A stretch of DNA of 64,000 nucleotides from Aquimarina atlantica. GTDB taxonomy: Bacteria > Bacteroidota > Bacteroidia > Flavobacteriales > Flavobacteriaceae. The translations under genes and the position numbers were made by a program. The stretch covers positions 434,001-498,000 of the forward strand of contig NZ_AQRA01000001.1 of the NCBI RefSeq assembly GCF_000626715.1. The letters run 5' to 3'. Shown in pieces: positions 8,920 to 17,429 of the stretch. The notes below the pieces were generated by a model that saw only the letters and a list, made by a program, of their open reading frames with translations, had not been told where the DNA came from and ran no database searches. Positions within the stretch are counted from its first letter, which is position 1. Each line of letters begins with the position of its first letter.

Positions 8920-9897
8920 ATGTCCAAATTAGATCAATGGATAGATAATCGTTTTGTACAGAATCTTGTGGTATGGCTTTTTACTGCATTAATTCTTGCA
9001 ATGTCAATTCAGTCAGAAAACAGACTTCTTACTGCTATATGGGTAACCCTATATCTTATTGTTCCTGTGTATATAAACAACCTAAAAATACTACCACTAT
9101 TTAACAGAAAAAATAAACTTTTGGGAATTGGACTTTTTTGTCTAAATGCTTTTTTGTTTAGTAGTATTGCTGTTTTTTTTATGAGTAAGCAGTTTGAGAA
9201 ATTCGAATGGCAGATGCTATATAATCTTTTCTCTGTAATGGTTTTGGCCTTATTGTTTAGTTCAGCCATAAAAATTGCAAAAGATAGTTTTACTCGTAGG
9301 CAAGAAATAAAAGATGCAGAACTAAAATTATTAAAGGCACAATTAAATCCGCATTTTCTGTTTAATACATTAAATAATTTATATGGCTTATCGGTTGTAA
9401 ACTCTGATAAACTACCAGGTTTAATGCTTAAGCTTTCAGATTTACTACGATATAGCTTATATGATACCAAAGAACAATTGGTGCCTTTGCAAAAAGAAAT
9501 TCAATATTTACAAAATTATGTGTCTTTAGAACGTATACGTTTAGAAGATAGAACAAAGATAACCTTAAGTACTTCTGGTGAAATGAGCACTTTAAATATT
9601 GCTCCAATGCTTTTGATTGTGTTTGTAGAAAATGCTTTTAAGCATTTGGGAGTATCTAAGAAAGGAGAGAGTAGAGTAGTGATTACTACTCAGATAATCG
9701 AAGAGGAACTATTGTTTAGTTGTGTAAATACAGCTGATTACAAAAGTGATGATGAATCTAATCTCGAAAAGGGTAAAAGCGGTATTGGTTTGCAAAATGC
9801 AAAAAAACGATTGACCCTGATATATCCAGAAAGATATACCTTGAATATTAATAAAAAAGAAGAAGAGTTCGAAGTTCAATTAACCATAAAATTATAA
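8920..9897 (+). CDS. LytS/YehU-type sensor histidine kinase (module A)
   Basis: A 325-residue membrane kinase. Four hydrophobic segments occupy about residues 10-120. The His_kinase domain has QLNPHFLFNTLNN with phospho-acceptor H145, and a HATPase_c domain carries FVENAFKHL (N box) and GIGLQNAKKRL (G box). There is no large extracellular sensor domain, so the signal is probably read by or within the membrane, perhaps from the adjacent ABC transporter. The stop codon abuts the ATG of the LytTR regulator, so the two are co-translated. They are divergent from the transporter genes of the module. Confidence 0.93.
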   Translation: MSKLDQWIDNRFVQNLVVWLFTALILAMSIQSENRLLTAIWVTLYLIVPVYINNLKILPLFNRKNKLLGIGLFCLNAFLFSSIAVFFMSKQFEKFEWQMLYNLFSVMVLALLFSSAIKIAKDSFTRRQEIKDAELKLLKAQLNPHFLFNTLNNLYGLSVVNSDKLPGLMLKLSDLLRYSLYDTKEQLVPLQKEIQYLQNYVSLERIRLEDRTKITLSTSGEMSTLNIAPMLLIVFVENAFKHLGVSKKGESRVVITTQIIEEELLFSCVNTADYKSDDESNLEKGKSGIGLQNAKKRLTLIYPERYTLNINKKEEEFEVQLTIKL

Positions 9898-10611
9898 ATG
9901 GAGATTTTAAAATGCATTATTGCCGATGATGAGCCTATTGCTCGTCAGATATTAGAAAACTATATTGAGCAAATCCCCAATTTAGAAGTATTAGCATCTT
10001 GTAAAGATGCTTTTGAGGTTATGAAAATTCTTCAAAATCAATCTGCTGATATTCTTTTTTTAGATATTAATATGCCAAAATTATCAGGTTTAAGTTTGTT
10101 AAAAACAATGCAGAAACGACCAGATGTAATTATCACAACTGCATATCCAGAGTACGCTATTGAAGGTTTTGAACTATCGGTAACAGATTATTTATTAAAA
10201 CCTTTTTCATTAGAACGTTTTATCCAGGCGGTTACAAAAATTCAGAAAAAGGATATAACAGATATTACAGGAATACATCTTTCAGAAAAAGAAGAAGCAA
10301 CAACTTCTATTTTTGTGAAAAGCGATAAGAAATTAATTAAGGTACTTTTTAAAGATATTCAATACATAGAAGCGTATGGTAATTATATTAAGATCTTTAC
10401 CGATACTATGATTTTAACGCCCAATACATTATCAGATTTTTTTGATAAACTTCCTAAAGATGATTTTATAAGAATTCATAAATCGTATGTCATTAATTTT
10501 AATGAATTAAAACTAATAGAAGGCAACCAGTTAATACTTAACAATGCTACTACTTTACCTATTGGTAAATCCTATCGAAAACTGGTTTTAGATAAAATAG
10601 ATGGAATGTAG
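9898..10611 (+). CDS. LytTR-family response regulator (module A)
   Basis: A 237-residue protein. The N-terminal receiver domain has the acidic pocket D10-D11, phospho-acceptor D56 in FLDINMPKLSG, the conserved Thr in ITTAYPEYA and the Lys in LLKPFS. The C-terminal LytTR DNA-binding domain (about 135-237) has YIEAYGNYIKIFT and IRIHKSYVIN. It starts immediately after the kinase gene. LytTR proteins bind pairs of about 9-base direct repeats one face apart, which matches the repeats at 8758-8787. Confidence 0.95.
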   Translation: MEILKCIIADDEPIARQILENYIEQIPNLEVLASCKDAFEVMKILQNQSADILFLDINMPKLSGLSLLKTMQKRPDVIITTAYPEYAIEGFELSVTDYLLKPFSLERFIQAVTKIQKKDITDITGIHLSEKEEATTSIFVKSDKKLIKVLFKDIQYIEAYGNYIKIFTDTMILTPNTLSDFFDKLPKDDFIRIHKSYVINFNELKLIEGNQLILNNATTLPIGKSYRKLVLDKIDGM

Positions 10612-10616
10612 AATAT

Positions 10617-11699
10617 TTATTTAATACTAAATTTTATTTTATGCACTTTTGGTAAGATATGAGAACTTATAGTATCTGTAATTTCGCTATCAAATAGCCT
10701 GTCTAAATTATTACCTGCTAAATCTTCAATGTGAGGTTGTAACAAAATATTATAATTTCCTTTTTTCCAAGGGTGTAATGGGGTGAAGAACATGGTTGAT
10801 TCATGATCGGTAAATTGCCAGTTTCCATTAATTTTTTCTCCTTTTGTATTTATAACGGTAATACTGTTTTGTGTACTACCATAATCTAGAGGTTCATGGC
10901 ATGAAATTAATAAGCGGGATTTAGAATTTACTTTCGGAGCTTGTATTTTCCATGAATTTATATCGGGTTTTATACGATCGGCATTAGTAATCTGAAATGA
11001 GTGAATAAAATTGTCATGCATGGATATTCCATTTATGTCCTTCAACTTTTTTAAAACTACGAGTTTATATGAGTTTTCATTTTTAAAAACCGGACCTAGT
11101 TGCTTATTAGGTATTAAATCTCGTTTTTGGCGCCCAGGCTCTACCCAAACAGTTAACAATTTTCCATGATTACTAATGAGTGCGTTCTCTAGTGATAAAG
11201 CAGCTCTGGGTAATGTATCTCCTACAGCATTTATGAATCGAATGTGGTCATAAATATGGGTTTCATTAATAGGGTGAGAGAATTGAATATACCATTTTAA
11301 GAGATTGGAGGGAAGAGTTTTTGCAGAAGGGTAAATCGACGTTACAGAAAGGTATTCGTATTCTTCAGGAATATCAAGTACGAAATATTCTATTGTATCA
11401 CCATATACTACCGTATATTTTTGATTCCAACCAAAAGGTATTAATGGAGTAAAACGTATCGATGTTTTTTCCTCGATCAGTTTACCTAATACCGGATTTA
11501 TACTAGAAAACTCATCTTTAGGAATCTCACCTCTATAGACATAGAAATTTCCCGATGTTTTTACATCTTTTTTTACAGTAATATATTCTTTATTAAAAGT
11601 AAATTCTGGAGATGTTTGAGAATAAATCTCCAGAACAGTAAAAAATACTATTACAACAAATAATACAAACCTTACCGGTGCTGTTATTTCTCGAGCCAC
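10617..11699 (-). CDS. Secreted protein with Ig-like domains, function unknown
   Basis: A 360-residue protein with a hydrophobic N-terminal segment ending FTVLEIYSQ, which suggests export. The rest is beta-rich. Two stretches (about 110-235 and 240-345) look like SbsA/Big-type Ig-like domains, with phrases such as IQFSHPINETH and EDLAGNNLD that are typical of such domains. Its ATG overlaps the end of the gene at 11684-12796 by 16 bases, so both are translated from one message and probably act together at the envelope or outside it. I cannot assign an activity. Confidence 0.75.
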   Translation of the reverse strand: MAREITAPVRFVLFVVIVFFTVLEIYSQTSPEFTFNKEYITVKKDVKTSGNFYVYRGEIPKDEFSSINPVLGKLIEEKTSIRFTPLIPFGWNQKYTVVYGDTIEYFVLDIPEEYEYLSVTSIYPSAKTLPSNLLKWYIQFSHPINETHIYDHIRFINAVGDTLPRAALSLENALISNHGKLLTVWVEPGRQKRDLIPNKQLGPVFKNENSYKLVVLKKLKDINGISMHDNFIHSFQITNADRIKPDINSWKIQAPKVNSKSRLLISCHEPLDYGSTQNSITVINTKGEKINGNWQFTDHESTMFFTPLHPWKKGNYNILLQPHIEDLAGNNLDRLFDSEITDTISSHILPKVHKIKFSIK

Positions 11700-12796
11700 C
11701 AGCTATTTCCTTTTTTCAAAGTAAGGTTTCCACTAGATTCTCTTTGAACGATAAGAAAACCAGAACCTCCAAATTTGTCTAACTGTTGTACATTAACATA
11801 AGGTAGGTTTACATAACTTACTCCTTCTGCAGCCCCTTTTTTAATAACCGGAGTAGTAAGAGAACCATTGTAGGACTCTAGGTCAGTAAATTCCATTTTC
11901 ATGAGAGGTCTGTTGTTATTGGCTATAAGTAAGTATCGTTGCCCTCCGTTTTCAATTTCTACCATATCTACAGGACTGTTACCACTTCCTAATTCTGCAA
12001 TAGTTCTACCTTTATTATGTTTTCCGGGCTTGATATCATTCATAGGAAAAATGACAAGAGGAGTACAGGTATAGCCAGCAACGATATGAGAACTACCTTT
12101 TATTTTAGTGGAGATAAATGCTTTTATAGGAGCATGAGTTTCATATTGCCCGTGAGCAGCATGATAAATCTCTAAAGAACCATAATCTTGTTTATCTGTA
12201 AAAGGAAAATCAACTGATCTAAAAGTAGAAGCAAATTCTTTATTACTTAAGCCAGAAAGCAATACTTTGCCAGAAGTATACTTAATATCTGCAACTGCCC
12301 ACTTACGAAGTTTTCGACCTCGCTTATCCTTGGCTTCTTTATCGACTGGGTCGATTAATGAAGTTTTGCTGTGAGATATGTTATCCAGAGAAACTTTTTT
12401 TAGCGTATTATTTTCAATACGAAATAATACCACATTACCCGAACTATGATGAACAGAGAGATAAATATTATCATTTTCTGGGTTAACTGCCATATCCGTA
12501 ATTTGTATTTGATCGATAGCAGTACCCAGCATATCAGCAATTAATTTATCAAGAAAATCAATTTTTACTGCGCTATTATCAACTTTTGGATGGGTACTTA
12601 GGTCTATTGCGACAATTTGTGCAGATTTGCTATCACCAATAAACAAAATACCTTCTGGTCCAAAGGTCATCGAATTAATAGAAGTAATACCGGGATTCCC
12701 GGTTTTAAAATCTACTTTTAAAGAAGAATTAGCCAGTATAGAACTTTCTAAAAAAGAAAGGATCAATAAAAGAACGAACGTTATTAATGTTTTCAT
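11684..12796 (-). CDS. Secreted beta-propeller-like protein, function unknown
   Basis: A 370-residue protein with a clear signal peptide (MKTLITFVLLLILSFLESSILA). The mature part has repeated SMTFGPEGILFIGDSKSAQIVAID-like and DMAVNPENDNIYLSV-like strands, the pattern of NHL/SMP-30-type six-bladed propellers. A Lys/Arg-rich segment sits near residue 160. It is the first gene of a two-gene operon with 10617-11699, overlapping it by 16 bases. The pair may form a secreted or periplasmic complex. No enzyme motif was recognised. Confidence 0.75.
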   Translation of the reverse strand: MKTLITFVLLLILSFLESSILANSSLKVDFKTGNPGITSINSMTFGPEGILFIGDSKSAQIVAIDLSTHPKVDNSAVKIDFLDKLIADMLGTAIDQIQITDMAVNPENDNIYLSVHHSSGNVVLFRIENNTLKKVSLDNISHSKTSLIDPVDKEAKDKRGRKLRKWAVADIKYTSGKVLLSGLSNKEFASTFRSVDFPFTDKQDYGSLEIYHAAHGQYETHAPIKAFISTKIKGSSHIVAGYTCTPLVIFPMNDIKPGKHNKGRTIAELGSGNSPVDMVEIENGGQRYLLIANNNRPLMKMEFTDLESYNGSLTTPVIKKGAAEGVSYVNLPYVNVQQLDKFGGSGFLIVQRESSGNLTLKKGNSWWLEK

Positions 12797-12979
12797 AATG
12801 ATTGATTTATAGAATGATCAAAGTTCTTAAATGTAGGAAAAAAGTACTATGCCTACAGTTAAAGAAATGCCAATATGAAATGCAATTTTTTAAACTATTT
12901 TGGTGGCATTATTTTTGTTGCTGTACAATTCATGAATTTGATCTTTTAAAAAGAAAGATTCTTTTTTTAGTGATATATT

Positions 12980-13768
12980 ATGATTGCATTAAAAACTAAA
13001 GAATTTTTAGGAACAACAACAGAACATTTTTCTTTTGGAAACTATGACATTTCTATGGTGAAATACCATAAACCGGTTTCAGAAGATTGGCATTCTCATG
13101 AAAAATATCATCTTTCTTTGGTTTTGCAAGGCGGTAATTTAGAATCTCGAAAGGGAGAAGATATTCAGATTTTTCCGGGAAGTATTGTATTATATGATAA
13201 GTTAGAGGTTCATCGTAATAGGCATACTGCATTTCCGTCTGAGAATTTAAATATAGAAATCGATGATTCTTTTTTTATAAAAAATGAATTGTCAACTTTA
13301 GATTTTAGGACTTCTATTCTTAAAAATACTGCAGTCCAGTTTCAACTATTAAAAATATATAAGGAATTAAAGATTGACGATACATCTTCTTCAGATTCGA
13401 TTCATTCATCATTACTTACATTATTTTCTGGATATCATAAAATGACTGATTATAAACCTATTTGGGTTGATACTATTCGAGAATTGTTATGCGACAGATG
13501 GGATGAATTTATTACACTAAAGGAATTATCAGAAAAAGTACAGATACATCCAGTTACAATTTCCAGGTATTTTTCAAAATATTTTAATTGTACATTGGGA
13601 GAGTATATGCGTAGGATTAAAATAGAAAAAGCAATTTTATTTTTAAAACATACAAACAAGTCGCTTACCGAAATTACATTCCTTTGTGGTTTTTCTGACC
13701 AAAGTCATTTTTCTAAAACCTTTAAGCTTTGTACTGGGTTCAAACCCAATGAATTTAGGCGAATATAG
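12980..13768 (+). CDS. AraC-family transcriptional regulator
   Basis: A 262-residue protein. The N-terminal cupin-like sensor domain (about 20-100) has HSHEKYHLSLVLQGG and PGSIVLYDKLEVH. The C-terminal pair of helix-turn-helix motifs (about 165-262) ends with the AraC signature FLCGFSDQSHFSKTFK...GFKPNEFRR. The N-terminal domain probably binds a small ligand. The gene stands alone between a divergent secreted-protein operon and a downstream S41 peptidase gene, either of which it may control. The ATG at 12980 gives the expected domain length. Confidence 0.9.
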   Translation: MIALKTKEFLGTTTEHFSFGNYDISMVKYHKPVSEDWHSHEKYHLSLVLQGGNLESRKGEDIQIFPGSIVLYDKLEVHRNRHTAFPSENLNIEIDDSFFIKNELSTLDFRTSILKNTAVQFQLLKIYKELKIDDTSSSDSIHSSLLTLFSGYHKMTDYKPIWVDTIRELLCDRWDEFITLKELSEKVQIHPVTISRYFSKYFNCTLGEYMRRIKIEKAILFLKHTNKSLTEITFLCGFSDQSHFSKTFKLCTGFKPNEFRRI

Positions 13769-13874
13769 AGAAATGTATTCTAGAGGTTAATTTCATCCTA
13801 TTTTTCATAGATTTTTCTTTATTAATTTACATCAGGTAAAAAATCACCTACCAATAATTAATAATTCAACTTTC

Positions 13875-15206
13875 ATGAAACAAGCAGTATTACAGAAAAG
13901 TAAAATAGTAATCGCATTTCTTTTCATTACAACATCTTTTTTTGCCCAATCTAATAATGAAATCATTAAAGAAGCACAAAAATTATTAGAAGAAAACTAT
14001 ATCTTTTTGGATAAAGCAAAAGAAACTAATGCTCATTTGGATGCATTGATGAAAAAAGGTGTTTTTTATAATCAATCCCCAAAAGATTTTGCCAAAACAC
14101 TCACCCAGGAATTACGAAAAATCACAAAAGACAAGCATCTACGTTTTTTATCTCCCAGACCGCCAGAACAATCCAAAAAAGATACAAAAGCTTCTTTCAT
14201 ACAGAACCTATCTAGATATAGACCTCCTATGCTTAGAGGATTTAAGCTTATGAAATCTAATATTGGCTATATCGACCTTGCTTTTTTTGGTGGTTCTGAG
14301 GAACATTTGGCAAAAATAGATCAGGTAATGAATGATATGCTTGTTGCAGATGCTATAATTATAGATATGAGAAGAAATGGTGGTGGAAGCCCGACCACGG
14401 TAAATTATTTATCGAGTTACTTCTTTAACGAGAAGTTATTACTAAATACTATTTATTCTCGTGCCAATGATCATACCGAAGAATTATGGGTAGCAGATGT
14501 AAAAGGAATTAAAAGGCCTAAGGTGCCTGTTTATATACTTACCAGTGATTATACATTTTCTGGTGCTGAAGATTTTTCGTATACCATGCAAAGTAGAGGT
14601 AGAGCTACTGTAATAGGAGAAGTTACGGGAGGAGGAGCACACCCAACCAGAGGTTTTTCTTTACCAAATGGGTTTAGGATTGCAATACCTTTTGCAAGAA
14701 CAATAAATCCGGTTACCAAGACGAACTGGGAAGGTGTTGGGGTACAACCCGATATAAAAATATCTGCAAATAAGGCCTTAGAAAAAGCAAAAAAACTAGC
14801 ATCAACAAAAGCTGTGACCTATAGAGATTCATTTTTTGAGCCTTTAGAAAAAACTCTTACAACCATAGAAAACGGTAAAGCAATAAGCCAAGAATCTAAG
14901 AATGCCATATACAAGCAACTTGTTTTATTAACTCAAACTGGTATGATAAATGAAAGTGAGATTAATGCAATGGGGTATTATTATTTACAAAACAATAAAC
15001 CAGAAACATCTGTAGCTATTTTTGAATCAAATACTCAATTATTTCCAGATTCTGCAAATGCCTGGGATAGTCTTGCAGAAAGTTATTTGGGACTGGAAAA
15101 CAAAGAAAAAGCAATCGAATATTATCAAAAAGCTATTGAAATGGATCCTAAAGGAGGAGTAGGAGAAAACGCAAAAGAAATGCTAAAAAGAATTAAGTCA
15201 CAATAG
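13875..15206 (+). CDS. Secreted S41 family peptidase with C-terminal TPR
   Basis: A 443-residue protein with a signal peptide (IVIAFLFITTSFFAQ). An N-terminal helical cap is followed by an S41 tail-specific/IRBP-like peptidase core (about 110-305): NIGYIDLAFFGG, IIDMRRNGGGSP, and TFSGAEDFSY with the likely nucleophile Ser, then GEVTGGGAHP. Residues about 370-440 hold two TPR-like repeats (NAWDSLAESYLGLENKEKA). There is no PDZ domain between cap and core. It probably cleaves peptides in the periplasm or outside the cell. It is a single gene closed by a strong terminator at 15249-15305. Confidence 0.88.
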   Translation: MKQAVLQKSKIVIAFLFITTSFFAQSNNEIIKEAQKLLEENYIFLDKAKETNAHLDALMKKGVFYNQSPKDFAKTLTQELRKITKDKHLRFLSPRPPEQSKKDTKASFIQNLSRYRPPMLRGFKLMKSNIGYIDLAFFGGSEEHLAKIDQVMNDMLVADAIIIDMRRNGGGSPTTVNYLSSYFFNEKLLLNTIYSRANDHTEELWVADVKGIKRPKVPVYILTSDYTFSGAEDFSYTMQSRGRATVIGEVTGGGAHPTRGFSLPNGFRIAIPFARTINPVTKTNWEGVGVQPDIKISANKALEKAKKLASTKAVTYRDSFFEPLEKTLTTIENGKAISQESKNAIYKQLVLLTQTGMINESEINAMGYYYLQNNKPETSVAIFESNTQLFPDSANAWDSLAESYLGLENKEKAIEYYQKAIEMDPKGGVGENAKEMLKRIKSQ

Positions 15207-15248
15207 CATAATGTAAAATAATTCATATGTGATTATCACAAAAATCAC

Positions 15249-15305
15249 AAACAAAACACTAACTAAGTTCTATATTACAGAACTTAGTTAGTGTTTTGTT
15301 TTTAT
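15249..15305 (+). terminator. Very long rho-independent terminator after the S41 gene
   Basis: A perfect 22-base-pair stem: arms 15249-15270 and 15280-15301, loop TATATTACA. It ends in a T run through 15303. The stem begins with AAACAAAACACT and carries the reverse complement on the right arm. Confidence 0.9.
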
Positions 15306-15381
15306 ATTCAAACCCTATATGGTATCCAATACTTAAATCTTAAGTATGAATTCACTAAAATAGAAGGGGAGAAAAATGTAA

Positions 15382-15591
15382 CTATTTCTCTTTATAATCA
15401 ATAATATCTTTTATTTCTACTCCCATATAATCGGCGATTTTCTTTAGCCGCTCAAAATCTTTTACCAGATCTTTTCGCTTAACCACATAATCCCCTGCTT
15501 GCGGACTAACTCCTAAAGCTTTAGATATACCGTATACCGTTTTGGCTCCTTTACTTTTTTTAAGGAGCCTTTTTAATTTTTTATTAACCAT
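15382..15591 (-). CDS. Small helix-turn-helix regulator
   Basis: A basic protein of about 69 residues, starting MVNKKLKRLL at 15591 (an ATG 12 bases further upstream is also possible). The centre GAKTVYGISKALGVSPQAGDYVVK reads as a helix-turn-helix of the Cro/C1 or XRE type. The tail LKKIADYMGVEIKDIIDY is the C-terminal helix pattern common in such proteins. It is divergent from the secreted protein at 15707, and their shared control region holds a perfect 16-base palindrome over its own -33 element, which suggests autorepression. A -7 element at 15604-15597 would place the transcript start at or next to the 15591 ATG, so the mRNA may be leaderless. Confidence 0.7.
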   Translation of the reverse strand: MVNKKLKRLLKKSKGAKTVYGISKALGVSPQAGDYVVKRKDLVKDFERLKKIADYMGVEIKDIIDYKEK

Positions 15592-15596
15592 AATGA

Positions 15597-15627
15597 CAAA
15601 CATACATATAACATTTGATTAATCAAA
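15597..15627 (-). promoter_or_regulatory. Promoter of the small HTH gene
   Basis: On the minus strand, TTTG at 15627-15624 is followed after 19 bases by TATGTTTG at 15604-15597, an exact match to the Bacteroidota -33/-7 consensus. Confidence 0.75.
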
Positions 15628-15628
15628 T
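15613..15628. promoter_or_regulatory. Palindromic candidate operator for the small HTH regulator
   Basis: ATTTGATTAATCAAAT is a perfect 16-base palindrome that covers the -33 element of the HTH gene. A related half-site ATTTGATTATT at 15648-15658 covers the -33 element of the divergent promoter. One regulator could therefore control both directions. Confidence 0.6.
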
Positions 15629-15648
15629 AAATTTTTATTAAAAAAATA

Positions 15649-15679
15649 TTTGATTATTAAAAAAATGTTTGTATATTCG
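15649..15679 (+). promoter_or_regulatory. Promoter of the 15707 secreted-protein gene
   Basis: TTTG at 15649-15652, a 19-base spacer, then TATATTCG at 15672-15679 (one mismatch to TAnnTTTG). The leader to the ATG at 15707 would be about 20 bases. Confidence 0.65.
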
Positions 15680-15706
15680 TTGCATACAAATTCAAATCAT
15701 CGAACT

Positions 15707-16057
15707 ATGAAACTTTTATTTGCAACAGTACTATTTTGCGTATCTATAGGAAATGCAACCCCTTCTAAAACAGAGCCTGTCACTGATAAAAAGGAAAAAA
15801 CAGAACGTAAGAAAGATGTTGAAGAGAAGGCATCAAAAAATAAAAATGTTCATTCTCTGAAAAAATGGAAAATGACGATTGAATATGTTAATGGAAATAC
15901 AATATCAAAGACAATTGTTGTGAGTAAAAACTCACGCCTAAGTGCATTACAAACTGCTTTTGAAGAAGCAGATAAGCACCTAAAGAATATAAAAAATGTA
16001 AAAGATTATAGTATCTCTCCTGTAACGAGTTCTTATGTGCTCTTAGCAGGTGATTAA
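15707..16057 (+). CDS. Small secreted lysine-rich protein, function unknown
   Basis: The ATG at 15707 gives a 116-residue protein with a signal peptide (MKLLFATVLFCVSIGNA) and is preferred to an upstream in-frame TTG, which lies inside the promoter. After cleavage comes a highly charged Lys/Glu linker (about 22-48), then a compact domain of about 65 residues with MTIEYVNGNTISKTIVVSK and a helix AFEEADKHLKNIK. I recognise no family. It is divergent from a small HTH regulator and ends at its own terminator (16095-16129). Confidence 0.75.
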   Translation: MKLLFATVLFCVSIGNATPSKTEPVTDKKEKTERKKDVEEKASKNKNVHSLKKWKMTIEYVNGNTISKTIVVSKNSRLSALQTAFEEADKHLKNIKNVKDYSISPVTSSYVLLAGD

Positions 16058-16094
16058 GAATTAATCAATAACCCCTGAACTTACCTATTTTGAT

Positions 16095-16129
16095 AAAAAA
16101 AGAAGCCGCATTGTGTGGCTTCTTTTTTT
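16095..16129 (+). terminator. Rho-independent terminator
   Basis: AGAAGCC (16101-16107) pairs with GGCTTCT (16117-16123). The stem is extended by A6/T6 on the outside and by GCA/TGT on the inside. A T run follows, ending the 15707 gene. Confidence 0.9.
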
Positions 16130-16239
16130 ATGAGTACAATAGTATTCTGTATAGACAATACATAGCAAGATTTTTAATACTCTAGTGATTTAATGTGTAA
16201 CTATTTTTGAACATATTCGTCATATTTTAAACGACCAAA

Positions 16240-16800
16240 ATGTCATCAAAACTTCAACACATAATAAAGTATACCTGGATAGGTCTTGTTGCCTTATGTT
16301 TGTTGATATATTTTATTTATCCAGCTCAGTTTACAAAAGAAAAAATCGCTTCTTTTGTTGGGCAGTTTCATAAATACGCTTGGATGGCTTATTTTTTAAT
16401 ACATGTTGTAAGAGGTTTCATTTTGTTGCCTAGTACACCTTTAATTTTTGCGGGGGTGTTATTATTTCCTGATAATTTAGTTTGGGTACTTGTTATTTCT
16501 TTACTAGGGATTCTTACATCATCACTACTAATCTACTTTTTTTCGAATACATTAGGTTTTTCTAAGGTATTTGAAAAAAATAATACCAAATTCAATCTTA
16601 TAGAGAATAGATTATTAAGTAAAAATGGCTATCTATATATTATCCTCTGGTCTTTTTTACCAATAGTACCTACAGATTTAATTTGTTACTTATCTGGTGC
16701 AATTAAAATCAAAATTCCTGTATTTATAGCTTCTATTTTATTAGGAGAATTGGTTTTATGTTCAATTTATATCTTTGGAAGTGCGTTTATCATCAATTGA
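16240..16800 (+). CDS. TVP38/TMEM64 (VTT domain) membrane protein
   Basis: A 186-residue integral membrane protein with five or six hydrophobic segments. The pattern FILLPSTPLIFAGVLLFP and LLGILTSSLLIYFFSNTLG, followed by SFLPIVPTDLICYLSGA, is typical of the VTT/DedA-related family. Members are thought to act in membrane lipid transport or scrambling. Its end lies 24 bases before the methyltransferase gene (start at 16824), so the two are probably one operon. A TATTTTTG at 16202-16209 is an exact -7 match. Confidence 0.88.
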   Translation: MSSKLQHIIKYTWIGLVALCLLIYFIYPAQFTKEKIASFVGQFHKYAWMAYFLIHVVRGFILLPSTPLIFAGVLLFPDNLVWVLVISLLGILTSSLLIYFFSNTLGFSKVFEKNNTKFNLIENRLLSKNGYLYIILWSFLPIVPTDLICYLSGAIKIKIPVFIASILLGELVLCSIYIFGSAFIIN

Positions 16801-16823
16801 AAATCAATCATAATCAAAAAATC

Positions 16824-17363
16824 ATGTCAAACTTTTTCACAATTACTGCTTTAAAAAACTTAAAACAAACAGGAAGTTTATTTCGAAGTTCTAAAACATT
16901 AGCAAATAAACTTATTGAACCTTTGGATAGGAATAAAGATTTAGTAGTGATTGAGTTAGGTGCTGGAGATGGAATTATTACAAAGCAAATTTTAAATAAA
17001 ATAGGAATGAATTCTTACCTACACTCTTTTGAAATAAACCTTTCCTTTGTCCCTATATTAAAGACTATAAATGATGAGCGCTTAACCATACACAATACAT
17101 GCGTATCAAATTTGGCTACTATTTTTTCTGAAAATAAAGTAGATTTTGTAGTCTCTTGTTTGCCTTTGGCTAATATTGAACACGCATTTAAAAAGCAATT
17201 AATTGAAGATGTAAAATTTATACTTAAAGATAGCGGAAGCCTTATTCAATATCAATATTCTAAAAAGGATTTAGAATTCTTAAAAAACAATTTTACAGAT
17301 ACAAGCACAACACTTTGTATTAAAAATATTCCACCAGCGTTTATTTATAATTGCAAAAACTAA
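16824..17363 (+). CDS. SAM-dependent methyltransferase, phospholipid N-methyltransferase-like
   Basis: The ATG at 16824 (MSNFFTITALKNLKQ) gives 179 residues; an upstream in-frame start at 16758 would overlap the VTT gene. SLFRSSKTLANKLI is the conserved N-terminal helix of the PmtA/KsgA-like group. Motif I is VIELGAGDGIIT (about residues 38-49), and DFVVSCLPLAN matches the VSxLPL motif of phospholipid N-methyltransferases. It probably methylates a membrane lipid head group, which fits its pairing with a lipid-handling VTT protein. An rRNA or small-molecule target cannot be excluded. Confidence 0.78.
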   Translation: MSNFFTITALKNLKQTGSLFRSSKTLANKLIEPLDRNKDLVVIELGAGDGIITKQILNKIGMNSYLHSFEINLSFVPILKTINDERLTIHNTCVSNLATIFSENKVDFVVSCLPLANIEHAFKKQLIEDVKFILKDSGSLIQYQYSKKDLEFLKNNFTDTSTTLCIKNIPPAFIYNCKN

Positions 17364-17429
17364 ATGCCATTAGTTTTTTGGCGTAATGCATATTACACTA
17401 TAATTCTATTTCAGAACAACAATACATTT

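Noticed and set aside
9009..9470. 153-codon minus-strand frame inside the module A kinase gene
   Set aside because: Antisense shadow of a well-supported histidine kinase gene.
12802..12999. 65-codon plus-strand frame before the AraC gene
   Set aside because: Low-complexity, Cys/Lys/Phe-rich translation with no signal, domain or ribosome site; it overlaps the AraC start and looks like a chance frame in an AT-rich gap.
15650..15706. Upstream TTG start that would lengthen the 15707 secreted protein
   Set aside because: It lies between and within the -33 and -7 elements of the promoter, and it would bury the signal peptide behind 19 residues.
17364..17429. Weak inverted repeat GTAAT...ATTAC after the methyltransferase gene
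   Set aside because: Five base pairs, AT-rich and no T run; not enough to call a terminator.
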